The notes: generated by a model from the sequence alone, not told the origin. Counted from the stretch's first letter, positions 25,043-33,829 are shown. The stretch is 64,000 nucleotides of DNA from Vreelandella aquamarina (GCF_020075495.1 NZ_JABYQT010000001.1:496001-560000), one strand, 5' to 3'. Translations and numbers: made by a program.

Positions 25043-25249
25043 ACGCTTCTCTCCCATGGCACGGTAAGGTAATTAGCTAATCACTAATTTAAAGGGTCAA
25101 GCATGCTACCACTTTCGTTTATACGCCGTTGGTCGCAGGGCATAGACTTTGGTATGAGGTAATCCGACCGCTGTTCTGAATGGTACGGGAGAGGCTGTCA
25201 TCATTTTTTATTTCATGTTAATGAAGTTGACATATTTGGCCTGCAACAT

Positions 25250-25392
25250 GGGCCATATGCAGGGAAAGGCCGCAAGGAAGAGCAGGCAGGGAGTGCTTGT
25301 GTTACCCAAGGAAGCACAAACAGGATGTTTGTGAGTAGGTATCATGGAGGAGCTGATAAAGCCCTGACCGATGATTGGTCAGGGCTTTTTTT
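25250..25392 (+). ncRNA. RsmY/RsmZ-like CsrA/RsmA-binding RNA
   Basis: About 140 nt with seven GGA triplets. Hairpins with GGA in the loop are 25282-25300 (loop GGGAG, two G-U pairs), 25315-25333 (cacaaac-aggat-gtttgtg, perfect) and 25340-25358 (tatca/tgata with two GGAs). A possible 5' hairpin is 25251-25271. Two loop GGAs are 33 nt apart with one linker GGA between, the same module as in the 23.2-kb RNA. A strong terminator follows. TTGACA lies at 25227-25232 inside TGTTAA-n5-TTGACA, a dyad that might bind an activator, but the 5' end is a guess. Confidence 0.82.
25360..25392 (+). terminator. Terminator of the RsmY/Z-like RNA
   Basis: 10-bp stem AGCCCTGACC/GGTCAGGGCT, 7-nt loop, then six further T. 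Confidence 0.93.
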
Positions 25393-25431
25393 ATGTCGCA
25401 TGCGCAGGCTTTCTAAGCGTGCGCACCAGGC

Positions 25432-26682
25432 TTACTTCGCTTCACCTTCGGGTTTGGCGTGGCCCTGGTGGGCGAGCGGGCTTGCCTGATCAAGGCGCGG
25501 GTGGTTATCCAGGAACTCGCGCTCGAGGTTGGGCAGCTTGTCCAGCGCCTGCAGGGTGTGGGTCAGCGCATGAATGGCGGCCAGCACGTCCTGAGTGTTC
25601 CCGGTTTCTGAAATGGTGTGCATGTTGCGGATCGGGAAACCGATGGAGGTCGCGGCACTGTCGATCGAGGCCAGGACGCCCGCCATCCCGTCGGTACCGG
25701 TATCTACACCCACCATATCGCGCTGCATGGGGATGTCCTGCTCCTTGGCAGCGGTAGCGATGATGCGGTTGAGCTGTTCGCTGGCGATCGAGCCGACCGA
25801 CATGGTAAAGCCCTTGCCCATTTCCAGCGGCTGCATGCGCTTGTCACCAATGCCGGGGGCTGCCACGTAGTCATGGTTCACGTCCACGCCAATCAGCGCG
25901 TCGGGCTTCAGTTCACCAGCCATTACACGGCTGCCAAAACGGCCGATCTCTTCGTAGCTGGCAATGGCAAACAGCACGCGCACGTTCTCGGTACCGCCCG
26001 CTTCGGCAATCAGGCGCGCCACTTCAGCGGTGACGAAGCAGCCCAGGCCGTTATCCAGGTAGGCGCCATAGAAGGTATTGGGGCTGAAGCCGGGGCGGAT
26101 GGGGCGGTCGAAAATGATCGAGTCGCCGGGGCGCACGCCAAGGTTCAATACCTGCTGCTTCTTGTTTTCGCCATGAATCTGCAGGTCCAGGTAGATCTGC
26201 TCCTTCTTCAGGCCCTTGCTGCCATCGCGCTGAGCCGGGTCCGAGAAGTGAATGGCCCCCAGTGCTTCTACCGTGCCGCCTTCGATGCTGCGGTAGCTGC
26301 CGGGTTTTTCCGGGTCTTCGCTGAACAGTTTCACCTCGTGGCCGATCAGTACCGTCGGCAGGAACGAGTCGGTGTTGATCCAGATCTTGCCATCTTCACC
26401 AATCGAGCGCACCTGCATGCGAATCTTGTCCGCATGGCCGATGATCATCACCGTGAACATGTCATCACGCTCGGGATGGGTATCCAGCACCACGCCCGCA
26501 TTGCCCTTGAACTGGTGCAGGTGCCACTGCTTGGGGGCAAAGCTTTCAAAATGCGGCTTGAGCACGCCGTAGGTCATCGCTGCTTCCAGGCCCACCGGGC
26601 TTGGAGCTGCCAGAATATCGCGCATCAGTTTGAACTGCGCGTCGGGCATGGGCTGCGTCCAGGGTTTTGCGGTATCGCTCAT
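25432..26682 (-). CDS. M42 family metallo-aminopeptidase
   Basis: 416 residues. Metal and catalytic motifs are in order: I-I-G-H-A-D-K-I (metal His and Asp), Y-L-D-N-G-L-G (bridging Asp), S-Y-E-E-I-G (general base Glu and metal Glu), V-D-V-N-H-D, and a C-terminal M-H-T-I-S-E-T. M42 enzymes (TET/FrvX/YsdC type) are large oligomeric cobalt or zinc aminopeptidases acting on short peptides. It is longer than the usual 340-360 residues because of insertions and a tail of about 30 charged residues. Physiological peptide unknown. Confidence 0.9.
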   Translation of the reverse strand: MSDTAKPWTQPMPDAQFKLMRDILAAPSPVGLEAAMTYGVLKPHFESFAPKQWHLHQFKGNAGVVLDTHPERDDMFTVMIIGHADKIRMQVRSIGEDGKIWINTDSFLPTVLIGHEVKLFSEDPEKPGSYRSIEGGTVEALGAIHFSDPAQRDGSKGLKKEQIYLDLQIHGENKKQQVLNLGVRPGDSIIFDRPIRPGFSPNTFYGAYLDNGLGCFVTAEVARLIAEAGGTENVRVLFAIASYEEIGRFGSRVMAGELKPDALIGVDVNHDYVAAPGIGDKRMQPLEMGKGFTMSVGSIASEQLNRIIATAAKEQDIPMQRDMVGVDTGTDGMAGVLASIDSAATSIGFPIRNMHTISETGNTQDVLAAIHALTHTLQALDKLPNLEREFLDNHPRLDQASPLAHQGHAKPEGEAK

Positions 26683-26857
26683 CTCAACTCTCCGTGTGGT
26701 TATGCCATGTGGTCGTGCGTATGACCAGTCTGCCAGATTAACGCGGCTCTTCCACCATTAGACGATAGGGGAGCGTGGTCATGTACACGTAATATGCAGG
26801 CTAATTACCTGGAAACAACGGCCCAGGCAGTCATTTGCAAGTGCTACAGGAGAAAGC

Positions 26858-28084
26858 ATGAGCACAGCATCGCTACGCGTTCAGCGTTACCAGGTCTTGC
26901 TGGCCGGTGTCTTCAGTCAGCTCCTGTGTATCGGGATTGCCCGCTTTGCCTACACGCCGCTTTTGCCGGTCATGCAGCAGCAAACCTGGATGAACGATGC
27001 CGATGGCGGCTGGCTTGCTGCGCTCAACTACGCAGGCTATATGCTGGGCGCCGTGCTGGCGGCGGTGGTTCACAGTATTCATGTCAAGGATACGCTTTAC
27101 CGCATTGGCCTCGTGCTTGCCGTGCTGACGACCGTCGGAATGGCCCTGACCGACAGCTTCTGGCTGTGGGCGGGGCTGCGTTTTTTCGCGGGCCTTTCCA
27201 GCAGTGCCGCCATGCTCCTGGCATCGGGGCTGATTCTTCACTGGCTGATGCAGCACCGCCAGCGTGGCGAGTTGGGCATTCATTTTGCCGGGCTTGGTTT
27301 GGGGATCGTGCTGGCGGCGGTGTCGGTCGAGTTCATGCTGGCCCGCGCGCTTGACTGGCAGGCGCAGTGGTGGATGTTCGGCCTGCTGGGCGCGGTGCTG
27401 TTGATCCCCGCCTGGCGCTGGATGCCGCGCCCGGTCAAGCCGCTTGTCGGTGCCGGTAAAGCCGAAACGCCCGCCGCCATACCGCCGTCGCGTACCTTCA
27501 TGCGCCTGATGCTGCCAGCCTATTTCTGTGCCGGCTACGGCTATGTGATCAATGCCACCTTTATCGTCACCATCGTGGAGCGCGAGCCGCTGCTCTCGGG
27601 CATGGGCAACTGGACCTTTGCCGTGGTAGGGCTGGCCGCCGCACCGGCCGTCATGCTGTGGGATCTCGTTGCCCGGCGGGCCGGCTACCTGGGCGCCTTG
27701 ATCATCGCAATGAGTATTCAGGTGGTGGGCATCGTGCTGCCGGCACTCAGTACCAATCTGACCGTGGTGATGCTGAGTGCCGTGCTGTATGGCGGCACCT
27801 TTCTGGGCTGCGTGAGCCTGGTGCTGACCATGGCAGGCAAGCTGTACCCGGCAAGCCCGGCGCGGTTGATGGGGCAGATGACGCTGGCTTATGGCGCCGC
27901 GCAGATATTGGCACCCGCCTTGACCGGCATGCTGGCGGAGGCCTCGGGCCACTATACCCTGGGCCTGTGGCTTGCCAGTGGTCTTGTGCTGCTCGGGGCG
28001 GGGCTACTTGCCTATTTGCGCGGCGTGGACCAAACCGCTCAACGCCTGGACGCTGAAGCAAAAGCGCTGTCGATGGCGCGCTGA
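26858..28084 (+). CDS. YbfB/YjiJ family MFS transporter
   Basis: 408 residues with 12 membrane segments. The N-terminal G-I-A-R-F-A-Y-T-P-L-L-P is the hallmark of the YbfB/YjiJ branch of MFS. The middle loop carries W-R-W-M-P-R-P. Probable drug or metabolite export; the substrate is unknown. CAGGAGAAAGC supplies a good ribosome-binding site. It stands alone, facing the same way as the NSS gene downstream. Confidence 0.9.
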   Translation: MSTASLRVQRYQVLLAGVFSQLLCIGIARFAYTPLLPVMQQQTWMNDADGGWLAALNYAGYMLGAVLAAVVHSIHVKDTLYRIGLVLAVLTTVGMALTDSFWLWAGLRFFAGLSSSAAMLLASGLILHWLMQHRQRGELGIHFAGLGLGIVLAAVSVEFMLARALDWQAQWWMFGLLGAVLLIPAWRWMPRPVKPLVGAGKAETPAAIPPSRTFMRLMLPAYFCAGYGYVINATFIVTIVEREPLLSGMGNWTFAVVGLAAAPAVMLWDLVARRAGYLGALIIAMSIQVVGIVLPALSTNLTVVMLSAVLYGGTFLGCVSLVLTMAGKLYPASPARLMGQMTLAYGAAQILAPALTGMLAEASGHYTLGLWLASGLVLLGAGLLAYLRGVDQTAQRLDAEAKALSMAR

Positions 28085-28186
28085 ACCGCGGGATTTTCGT
28101 AAATTATAAAAGCGTTAACGAGAGTTTTATGCTTTTGGTGTGAAATCCTCTAGGATAAGCGCTTTTTTCAAACAAGAAGGATGATC

Positions 28187-29650
28187 ATGGCGTCTTCCGA
28201 GCAACCTCGCATCCAGTGGCTGGGCCGCTGGGGGTTCGTGCTGGCGGCAACGGGTTCTGCCGTTGGCCTGGGCAATATCTGGAAATTCCCGTATATCACC
28301 GGCGAGTATGGCGGTGGCGCATTTGTACTGGTCTATCTGGCGTGTATCTTTGCCGTGGGCGTGCCGGTGATGATGAGCGAGATTGCTTTCGGCCGGCGCG
28401 GGCGGGGCAGTCCCATCGACGCCATTCGTCGCGTGGTCAACGAGTCGAGCCGTTCATCCGCGTGGTCGCTGATCGGCTGGATGGCGATGCTGTGCGGCTT
28501 TCTGATCCTGTCGTTTTACGTGGTGGTGGCCGGATGGTCGTTCTCCTACCTGTGGAAGATGCTGACCGGGGGGCTTGCCGGTACCAGCGTCGATGACATG
28601 GCCGCCGTGTTTGGTGCCAATAACGCCAATCCGCTCAATCTCGGCTTCTGGAGCACGCTGGTCACGCTGGTGACCATGGTGATCGTAGGCAAGGGCGTTC
28701 AGGAAGGGATCGAGAAAAACGTTGGCTGGATGATGCCGGGGCTGGTCATCATGCTGCTGCTGCTGATCGTTTATGGCATGTTTTCCGGCGGTTTTGGTGA
28801 CGCGGTGCGCTTTCTGTTCACCTTTGATGCCGGTAGCCTGTCAAGCGAGGGCATGCTGGCCGCCCTGGGCCACGCGTTCTTTACCCTGTCGCTGGCGTCT
28901 GGCGCCATTCTTACCTACGGCAGTTACCTGCCCAAGGGCGCCTCGATTGCCCGTACTTCCATCAGTGTGGCGGTTGCCGACACCGCCGTGGCCCTGATGG
29001 CGGGCCTGGCGATCTTCCCGGTGATCTTCGCCAATGGCATGAACCCCGGCGAAGGCCCGGGGCTGATCTTCATGAGCCTGCCGCTGGCGTTTCAGGCCAT
29101 GCCGCTGGGCACGCTGTTTGGCGTGCTGTTTTTCGTGATGCTCTCCATGGCGGCGCTGACCTCGTCGATCTCCATGGTCGAGGCCACGGTTTCCTGGCTG
29201 TGCGATAACAAGGGCTTCTCGCGGCGCTCGGCAGCATGGAGCACGGGTATCGTGCTGTGGCTGATCAGCACCGCCGCCATGCTCTCCTTCAACGTGGGCG
29301 CCGACTGGACGCTGGCGGGCAAGACCTTCTTTGACTGGCTGGATTACATCACTTCACGCTGGATGATGCCGCTGGGCGGCCTGGGTACCGTGGTGCTGGC
29401 AGGCTTTATTCTAAAAAGCGCCACTTTCCGCGATGAGCTGGGGCTTGCGCCGTTGCCCTATGCGCTGTGGCTTGCCATGGTGCGCTATGTAAGCCCACTA
29501 GGCATTCTGGTGATCTTTGCCGATGCGCTGGGGCTTTACAGCGTCACTTTCTCGGTGCACTGGCCGTGGCTGCTGGGCATTCTGGTGCTGATGGGTATTG
29601 TCGGCGAGCTGGTCAGCCCACGGCTGCTCAAGGCGCTAGCGAAACCTTAG
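28187..29650 (+). CDS. Neurotransmitter:sodium symporter (NSS/SNF, LeuT-fold)
   Basis: 487 residues with 11-12 membrane segments. A-V-G-L-G-N-I-W-K-F-P-Y in TM1 is the Na+/substrate-binding unwound helix of the family, followed by F-V-L-V-Y-L and E-I-A-F-G-R-R-G-R-G. It is predicted to take up an amino acid with Na+. ATG 28187 is chosen because AAGAAGG is 6 bp upstream; ATG 28181 directly abuts it. The stop lies in the first unit of a 16-bp tandem array. Confidence 0.93.
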   Translation: MASSEQPRIQWLGRWGFVLAATGSAVGLGNIWKFPYITGEYGGGAFVLVYLACIFAVGVPVMMSEIAFGRRGRGSPIDAIRRVVNESSRSSAWSLIGWMAMLCGFLILSFYVVVAGWSFSYLWKMLTGGLAGTSVDDMAAVFGANNANPLNLGFWSTLVTLVTMVIVGKGVQEGIEKNVGWMMPGLVIMLLLLIVYGMFSGGFGDAVRFLFTFDAGSLSSEGMLAALGHAFFTLSLASGAILTYGSYLPKGASIARTSISVAVADTAVALMAGLAIFPVIFANGMNPGEGPGLIFMSLPLAFQAMPLGTLFGVLFFVMLSMAALTSSISMVEATVSWLCDNKGFSRRSAAWSTGIVLWLISTAAMLSFNVGADWTLAGKTFFDWLDYITSRWMMPLGGLGTVVLAGFILKSATFRDELGLAPLPYALWLAMVRYVSPLGILVIFADALGLYSVTFSVHWPWLLGILVLMGIVGELVSPRLLKALAKP

Positions 29651-29735
29651 CCTCTTAACTTAGTCTTTTAAAACCTTAGCCTCTTAAAATCTTAGTCTCT
29701 TAAAACCTTAGTCTCTTAAAACTTTAGCCTCTTCT
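29647..29735. repeat. About 5.5 tandem 16-bp repeats at a convergent gene junction
   Basis: The ttag anchor recurs at 29660, 29676, 29692, 29708 and 29724, exactly 16 bp apart, with a partial unit at 29647. Unit consensus ttagtctcttaaaacc. The array contains the stop codon of the NSS gene on one side and the stop codon and last few codons of the minus-strand gene on the other. Confidence 0.92.
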
Positions 29736-30832
29736 CCTGCGAGCCAGCGCCGCTGCCGAGCCACCACGGCTTGTTCCTGCAGCGGCGTCTGGCAGCGCGC
29801 ATACACTTCGCGTAGAAATGCCTTTCTGGCGCCTTTGAAAGGCCCGCTGAGAATGGCTGCCTGGGTCAGGCTTTCCAGCACCTGCGTGCGCTCTTGCTGC
29901 TCGAGATTGGCGTACTGCCTGAGGGTCTCGGCCCAATCGATATCGACACTGTCAGGCTGGTCCGGAAGCGTTTTCAAAAGCTGCGAAAGCAGCAGTACCA
30001 GATTGGGGTGCGGGTGGCGGTTGCGCATCATCAGCTCGCCAATGCCCTGCACGATCAGCTGGCGCAGGGCAGGCGACAGCGCGTTGAGCTCTTTCATCAG
30101 GGCATCGATGCGCGGCGGGCCGTAAGCCACCAGGTGCGCTTGATGCAGTACGCGGGCGGCAATCCAGGCGTTCCAGATGGCGTACAGCGGCCCCATCAGC
30201 ATGGGAATGAACCCACGCAGCGCAAGGCGACCCAACAGACGGCGCATCACTACGCGCAGCAAAAAGCTGCTCAGGCTTATCTTCAGCCGGTAAAGCAGGG
30301 TCTTGAGCGTCAGCTTCCAGCCATGCAGATAGGCGTGAGGGTCGATGCCGTAGATGGTATTGCCGGCGCTTGGGTACTCAAGGGCAATGCGCGCCACGCC
30401 GTGAACGGTCAGTTGTACAGAAGGGGTGAATGCATCCTGCTGCGAGTAGGGCAGGCCTGCCAGGCGGGTGATATGGGTAACGCCGCGCAGGGAATTCCAG
30501 TACAGAAAGCCGATTTCGAAGGCGGTGATTACCCCCGCCGCGGCGTAGTAGCCGATCCAGTAAGGTAGCTGTTCGCTGAAGCTCAGGCTCGACCAGTCCG
30601 CGATGGCGATACGCTTCATCCACCACTCGCCGCCACCAATCAACGTGCCAGAAACGATACCGGCAACGGCTGCCCACACCATCGCCCAACGTTTGATGCG
30701 CTTGATGGCGGCGGGATCGGGGGTATTTCGTGGCGTTCTGTGTTTCAACAGATGGCTGATATAGCGGTTTGCCCAGCGTTGCGCAAGATCAGGGGAGGGA
30801 GCGAACTCCTGGTCGGGCCTTTCCAGTGGCAT
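29708..30832 (-). CDS. Conserved membrane protein of unknown function
   Basis: 374 residues. Two hydrophobic segments (about 50-70 and 90-112) follow a basic N-terminal region (ISHLLKHRTPRN). A second hydrophobic/basic block lies around 185-215 (L-K-I-S-L-S-S-F-L-L-R-V-V-M-R-R-L-L-G-R). The C-terminal third is soluble and Leu-rich, consistent with a helical repeat. I recognise no catalytic motif or family. Its last codons (A-K-V-L-R-D) are encoded within the 16-bp repeat array, so the C-terminus may vary between strains. Confidence 0.75.
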   Translation of the reverse strand: MPLERPDQEFAPSPDLAQRWANRYISHLLKHRTPRNTPDPAAIKRIKRWAMVWAAVAGIVSGTLIGGGEWWMKRIAIADWSSLSFSEQLPYWIGYYAAAGVITAFEIGFLYWNSLRGVTHITRLAGLPYSQQDAFTPSVQLTVHGVARIALEYPSAGNTIYGIDPHAYLHGWKLTLKTLLYRLKISLSSFLLRVVMRRLLGRLALRGFIPMLMGPLYAIWNAWIAARVLHQAHLVAYGPPRIDALMKELNALSPALRQLIVQGIGELMMRNRHPHPNLVLLLSQLLKTLPDQPDSVDIDWAETLRQYANLEQQERTQVLESLTQAAILSGPFKGARKAFLREVYARCQTPLQEQAVVARQRRWLAGEEAKVLRD

Positions 30833-30862
30833 GGCAGCGAAATGTCCTTGGTTTACGTTCCC

Positions 30863-32176
30863 TTAGGGTAGCGGCTGCTTGCGCAAAGCGCACTCCCTGA
30901 TGGCGCCGGGGTGTGTGCCGGCCTGCATCAGCTCGTCCCAGCGGGTGGTGTAGCGATGGGAGCGGTGCGCGCAGCGCAACTGCCAGGCGGCGTCGGCGTT
31001 AGTCATGCCAAAGCTGATCGTACCTTGGCCCATGCGCCGGTTGATGTCGTCGAGCGTGGCCATGAGCCGCGGATAGCGGTGGCGCGAAGGCGGGTTGAGC
31101 AGCGAAAGCTGATGCTGCTCGGCGTCCACCAGGTCCAGCAGCATTACCCCTGCCTTGATGAAACGGTAGCCTGGCCGGTAGATCTGCTCGAGGCCCTGGC
31201 GCACGGCATCCAGAATGGCGCGCGTATCGTCGCTGGGCGCTGGCAGGGCTATCATGGCGTGAGGAAAGTACTGGCGCTGGTCGGGCCGGTGACGGTTGGT
31301 GTTGAGAAAGATCATCACTGCCCGCGCCATGCTCTGCTGCTGGCGAAGCTTTTCGGCGCTGCGCTGGGCGTGACGACGCAGCGCGTCATGCACTTGCCCC
31401 TTTACCCCGGTTGGCTGGCCGAAGGAGCGCGAGGTCATGATGCGGTGGCGTGGCTGGTCCAGGTCGTTCATGTGCAGGCACGGCGTGCCCCGCAGCTCCA
31501 GCGCCGTGCGCGCCAGTACTACGGAGAAACGCTTGCGCAGCTGTTGAACATCGGCTTCGCGAAGATCCCAGGCGGTATGGATTTTGCTGACGGCAAGCCG
31601 CTCGGCCAGGCGACGGCCAATTCCCCAGACGCTGCCCACCGGCGTCTGCCTGAGCAACGCGGCGGTCGTGGTGTCATCGGCCTGAAGCAGGCACACGCCC
31701 TGAAAGTCGGGCATCGTCTTGGCAAAGTGGTTGGCCAGTTTGGCCAGGGTGTGGGTCGGGGCCAGCCCGACACACACGGGCAGGCCCAGGTGGCGACGAA
31801 TGCGCCGGCGCAGCCACTCGCCGATTATCTGGCACTGCCGGTCGGTGAACTCCTCTAGATAGATGAACATTTCATCGATGGAGTAGGGCGATACCGCCGG
31901 GCAGGCATCGCGCAGCAGTTGGCAAAGCCTTGCCGACATGTCGCCATACAGTTCGTAGTTGGAGGATTTCAGGTGGATCTCGCCACGTCGACGCAGCGCT
32001 TCGAGCTTGAAAGCCGGCATGCCCATGGGAATCTCCATGGCTTTCATCTCGGCGGAGCGGGCGATGATGCAGCCGTCGTTGTTCGACATGACGCCTACGG
32101 GTCTGCCTTCCAGAGAAGGGTCGAAGACGCGCTCGCAACTGACGTAGAAGTTGTTGGCATCCACCAGGCCGATCAT
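30863..32176 (-). CDS. umuC: Y-family DNA polymerase V catalytic subunit UmuC
   Basis: 437 residues. The start M-I-G-L-V-D-A-N-N-F-Y-V-S-C-E carries the first metal Asp, and Y-S-I-D-E-M-F the Asp-Glu pair. The helix-hairpin-helix (S-V-W-G-I-G-R-R-L), little-finger region, and C-terminal UmuC tail are present. It performs translesion synthesis with UmuD' after SOS induction. ATG 32176 overlaps the umuD stop by 4 bp (ATGA), which fixes the start. Confidence 0.95.
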   Translation of the reverse strand: MIGLVDANNFYVSCERVFDPSLEGRPVGVMSNNDGCIIARSAEMKAMEIPMGMPAFKLEALRRRGEIHLKSSNYELYGDMSARLCQLLRDACPAVSPYSIDEMFIYLEEFTDRQCQIIGEWLRRRIRRHLGLPVCVGLAPTHTLAKLANHFAKTMPDFQGVCLLQADDTTTAALLRQTPVGSVWGIGRRLAERLAVSKIHTAWDLREADVQQLRKRFSVVLARTALELRGTPCLHMNDLDQPRHRIMTSRSFGQPTGVKGQVHDALRRHAQRSAEKLRQQQSMARAVMIFLNTNRHRPDQRQYFPHAMIALPAPSDDTRAILDAVRQGLEQIYRPGYRFIKAGVMLLDLVDAEQHQLSLLNPPSRHRYPRLMATLDDINRRMGQGTISFGMTNADAAWQLRCAHRSHRYTTRWDELMQAGTHPGAIRECALRKQPLP

Positions 32177-32616
32177 CGTAGATACTCGTGGATCACCGCG
32201 CGCACCACGCCCCACAGCTGGCAATCGGTATCTTCCAGCGGCAGCGGTGGATAATGGGGGTGGGCCGAGCAGAGATGCGGGGTGCCGCGGTAGAGGGCGT
32301 AGCGCTTGATGAGTACTTCATCGTCCAGCATCGCCACCAGAATATGGCCCAGGCGCGGCTTGATGCTGCGATCGACGACCAGAAGGTCGCCTTCAAAGAT
32401 TCCCCAGCCCTCCATGCTGTCGCCGGCCGCCGAGAGATAGAACGTCTGAGTCGGGTTCTTGATCAACCGCGTATTGAGATCAAGCGTACGTGGCTCGTAA
32501 TCCTGCGCTGGCGATGGAAAGCCGCTAAAGCCTGCGCGGCCTTGCAGCGAGGAGTAAGGCAGCGGCTGGAACGTTAACGGCAAGGCTGGCGCGACGGGCG
32601 ATGACGGTAACGACAT
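32173..32616 (-). CDS. umuD: SOS mutagenesis protein UmuD (S24 self-cleaving)
   Basis: 147 residues with the UmuD/LexA peptidase fold. The catalytic Ser67 is in A-A-G-D-S-M and Lys104 in V-L-I-K-R. The cleavage bond, Cys-Gly in E. coli, is Ser31-Gly32 here (F-S-G-F-P-S-P-A-Q-D-Y). ATG 32616 is chosen for the GAGG about 10 bp upstream; GTG 32631 and ATG 32625 are possible but ill-spaced. A LexA-type box lies about 25 bp upstream. It forms an operon with umuC. Confidence 0.92.
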   Translation of the reverse strand: MSLPSSPVAPALPLTFQPLPYSSLQGRAGFSGFPSPAQDYEPRTLDLNTRLIKNPTQTFYLSAAGDSMEGWGIFEGDLLVVDRSIKPRLGHILVAMLDDEVLIKRYALYRGTPHLCSAHPHYPPLPLEDTDCQLWGVVRAVIHEYLR

Positions 32617-32641
32617 CGTCGGCATCCTCACTGAATTTAAT

Positions 32642-32657
32642 ATGTATGAATGTACAG
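32642..32657 (-). promoter_or_regulatory. LexA (SOS) box of umuDC
   Basis: Read on the minus strand: CTGTACATTCATACAT, i.e. CTGT-N8-ACAT, one base from the gammaproteobacterial consensus CTGT-N8-ACAG, and positioned to block the umuD promoter. Confidence 0.8.
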
Positions 32658-32706
32658 TATTTATTCGTGAGGCGGAAATTGCAAGCGTGGCGCTTCAAGG
32701 TTCAGG

Positions 32707-32799
32707 TCAGCGAGCGAGCCACAGGCCCACCACAATGGCGCTGACCACCGCCACAAGAAAGACGAGATTACGGGCGCGCGTATCGCGACGTGGTTTCAT
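32707..32799 (-). CDS. 30-residue putative small membrane protein
   Basis: M-K-P-R-R-D-T-R-A-R followed by one hydrophobic helix (about 12-27) and ending L-W-L-A-R. The basic head and single span suggest an inner-membrane peptide with the N-terminus inside. The ribosome-binding site (GGTGA) is weak and no terminator is seen, so support is mainly its composition and good codons in an otherwise empty gap. Family unknown. Confidence 0.45.
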   Translation of the reverse strand: MKPRRDTRARNLVFLVAVVSAIVVGLWLAR

Positions 32800-32929
32800 G
32801 GCATCACCATTAACAATTGTGGGTAAAAGCGGCGGAAGAATTGCGTCTGGCATGGTAACGTCTGTTGCCAATACCGTCATCCAGACATTTCATCAGCGCT
32901 GCTGCCAAGCCTTGTCAGGAATCATGCCC

Positions 32930-33829
32930 ATGCTTGAACCCACTTCGAGGCGGTCGCCTCGCGCCGCACAACCGCTGTCGCTGGCACAGGGGCGTCTGGC
33001 AGGCCTTGCCTGGGGGCGCCTTGAGGCGCCCGTGTGGCTTGCGCTGCACGGCTGGCTGGATAACGCCGCCAGCTTTACCCGCCTGGCGCCGCGGCTGGCC
33101 GAAGCACTGAATATCCGCATCGTGGCCATCGACTTTCGCGGCCATGGCCACTCGCAGCACGCGCCTGCCGGCAGTGACTATGCGTTGTGGGACTACTGCC
33201 ACGACGTGCTGGACGTGCTGGACGAGTTCAAGATCGAGAAGGCGTCGCTGCTGGCTCACTCCATGGGCGCGGCGGTGGCCTGCGTGCTGGCGGCGGCCTT
33301 GCCCGAACGCATCGCCCGGCTGACGCTGATCGACGGGCTGGGCGCGCTGAATACACCGGCTGACGAGACGGCAAGCCAATTGCGCAAGGGACTGATTGCC
33401 TACCGGCGACCGCTTTCCCGGGCACCGCGCTATGCCGATATCGAAAGCGCCGTGGCGGCGCGGGTCGCGGGTGGGGTAACCGCGCTGGATAGCGTTACCG
33501 CTACCCCCTTGGTCGAGCGCAATACTCAAGCCACCGCCGATGGGCAGGTGCAGATGCGCACCGACACCCGCTTACTGAAGCCCTCACTGGTGAGGTTCAC
33601 CCCCGAGCAGGTGCTGGCGCAGCTGGCCTGCATCGAGGCCCCGGTGCTGTTGATCGAAGGCGAGCGGGGAATCCTTGGTAAGCGCAAGTGGGCCGAGCAG
33701 GCGCGTCAGGCGGTGAGGCATCTCACCCGGCAGGTGGTGCCCGGCGGGCATCACCTTCACCTTGAGCCTCGCGACGCCGCAAGCGTCGCCGACAGGATAG
33801 CCGCCCATTGGAATGAAGCGGCAAGATAG
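32930..33829 (+). CDS. Alpha/beta hydrolase
   Basis: 299 residues. Oxyanion L-H-G-W-L-D-N, then D-F-R-G-H-G-H-S, nucleophile elbow A-H-S-M-G-A-A (G replaced by A before H-S), and a C-terminal G-G-H-H-L-H-L-E with the catalytic His. An acid is likely near L-I-E-G-E-R-G. It looks like a cytosolic esterase/hydrolase of the serine hydrolase-like type; the substrate is unknown. ATG 32930 has AGGA at 9 bp. The open frame reaches much further upstream but has no homology there. The stop lies in a 20-bp repeat. Confidence 0.88.
   Translation: MLEPTSRRSPRAAQPLSLAQGRLAGLAWGRLEAPVWLALHGWLDNAASFTRLAPRLAEALNIRIVAIDFRGHGHSQHAPAGSDYALWDYCHDVLDVLDEFKIEKASLLAHSMGAAVACVLAAALPERIARLTLIDGLGALNTPADETASQLRKGLIAYRRPLSRAPRYADIESAVAARVAGGVTALDSVTATPLVERNTQATADGQVQMRTDTRLLKPSLVRFTPEQVLAQLACIEAPVLLIEGERGILGKRKWAEQARQAVRHLTRQVVPGGHHLHLEPRDAASVADRIAAHWNEAAR

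Noticed and set aside
25618..26724. 368-residue plus-strand ORF
   Set aside because: Antisense to the M42 peptidase; no motif.
29647..29735. CRISPR array
   Set aside because: The repeats are 16 bp and directly contiguous, with no spacers and no cas genes.
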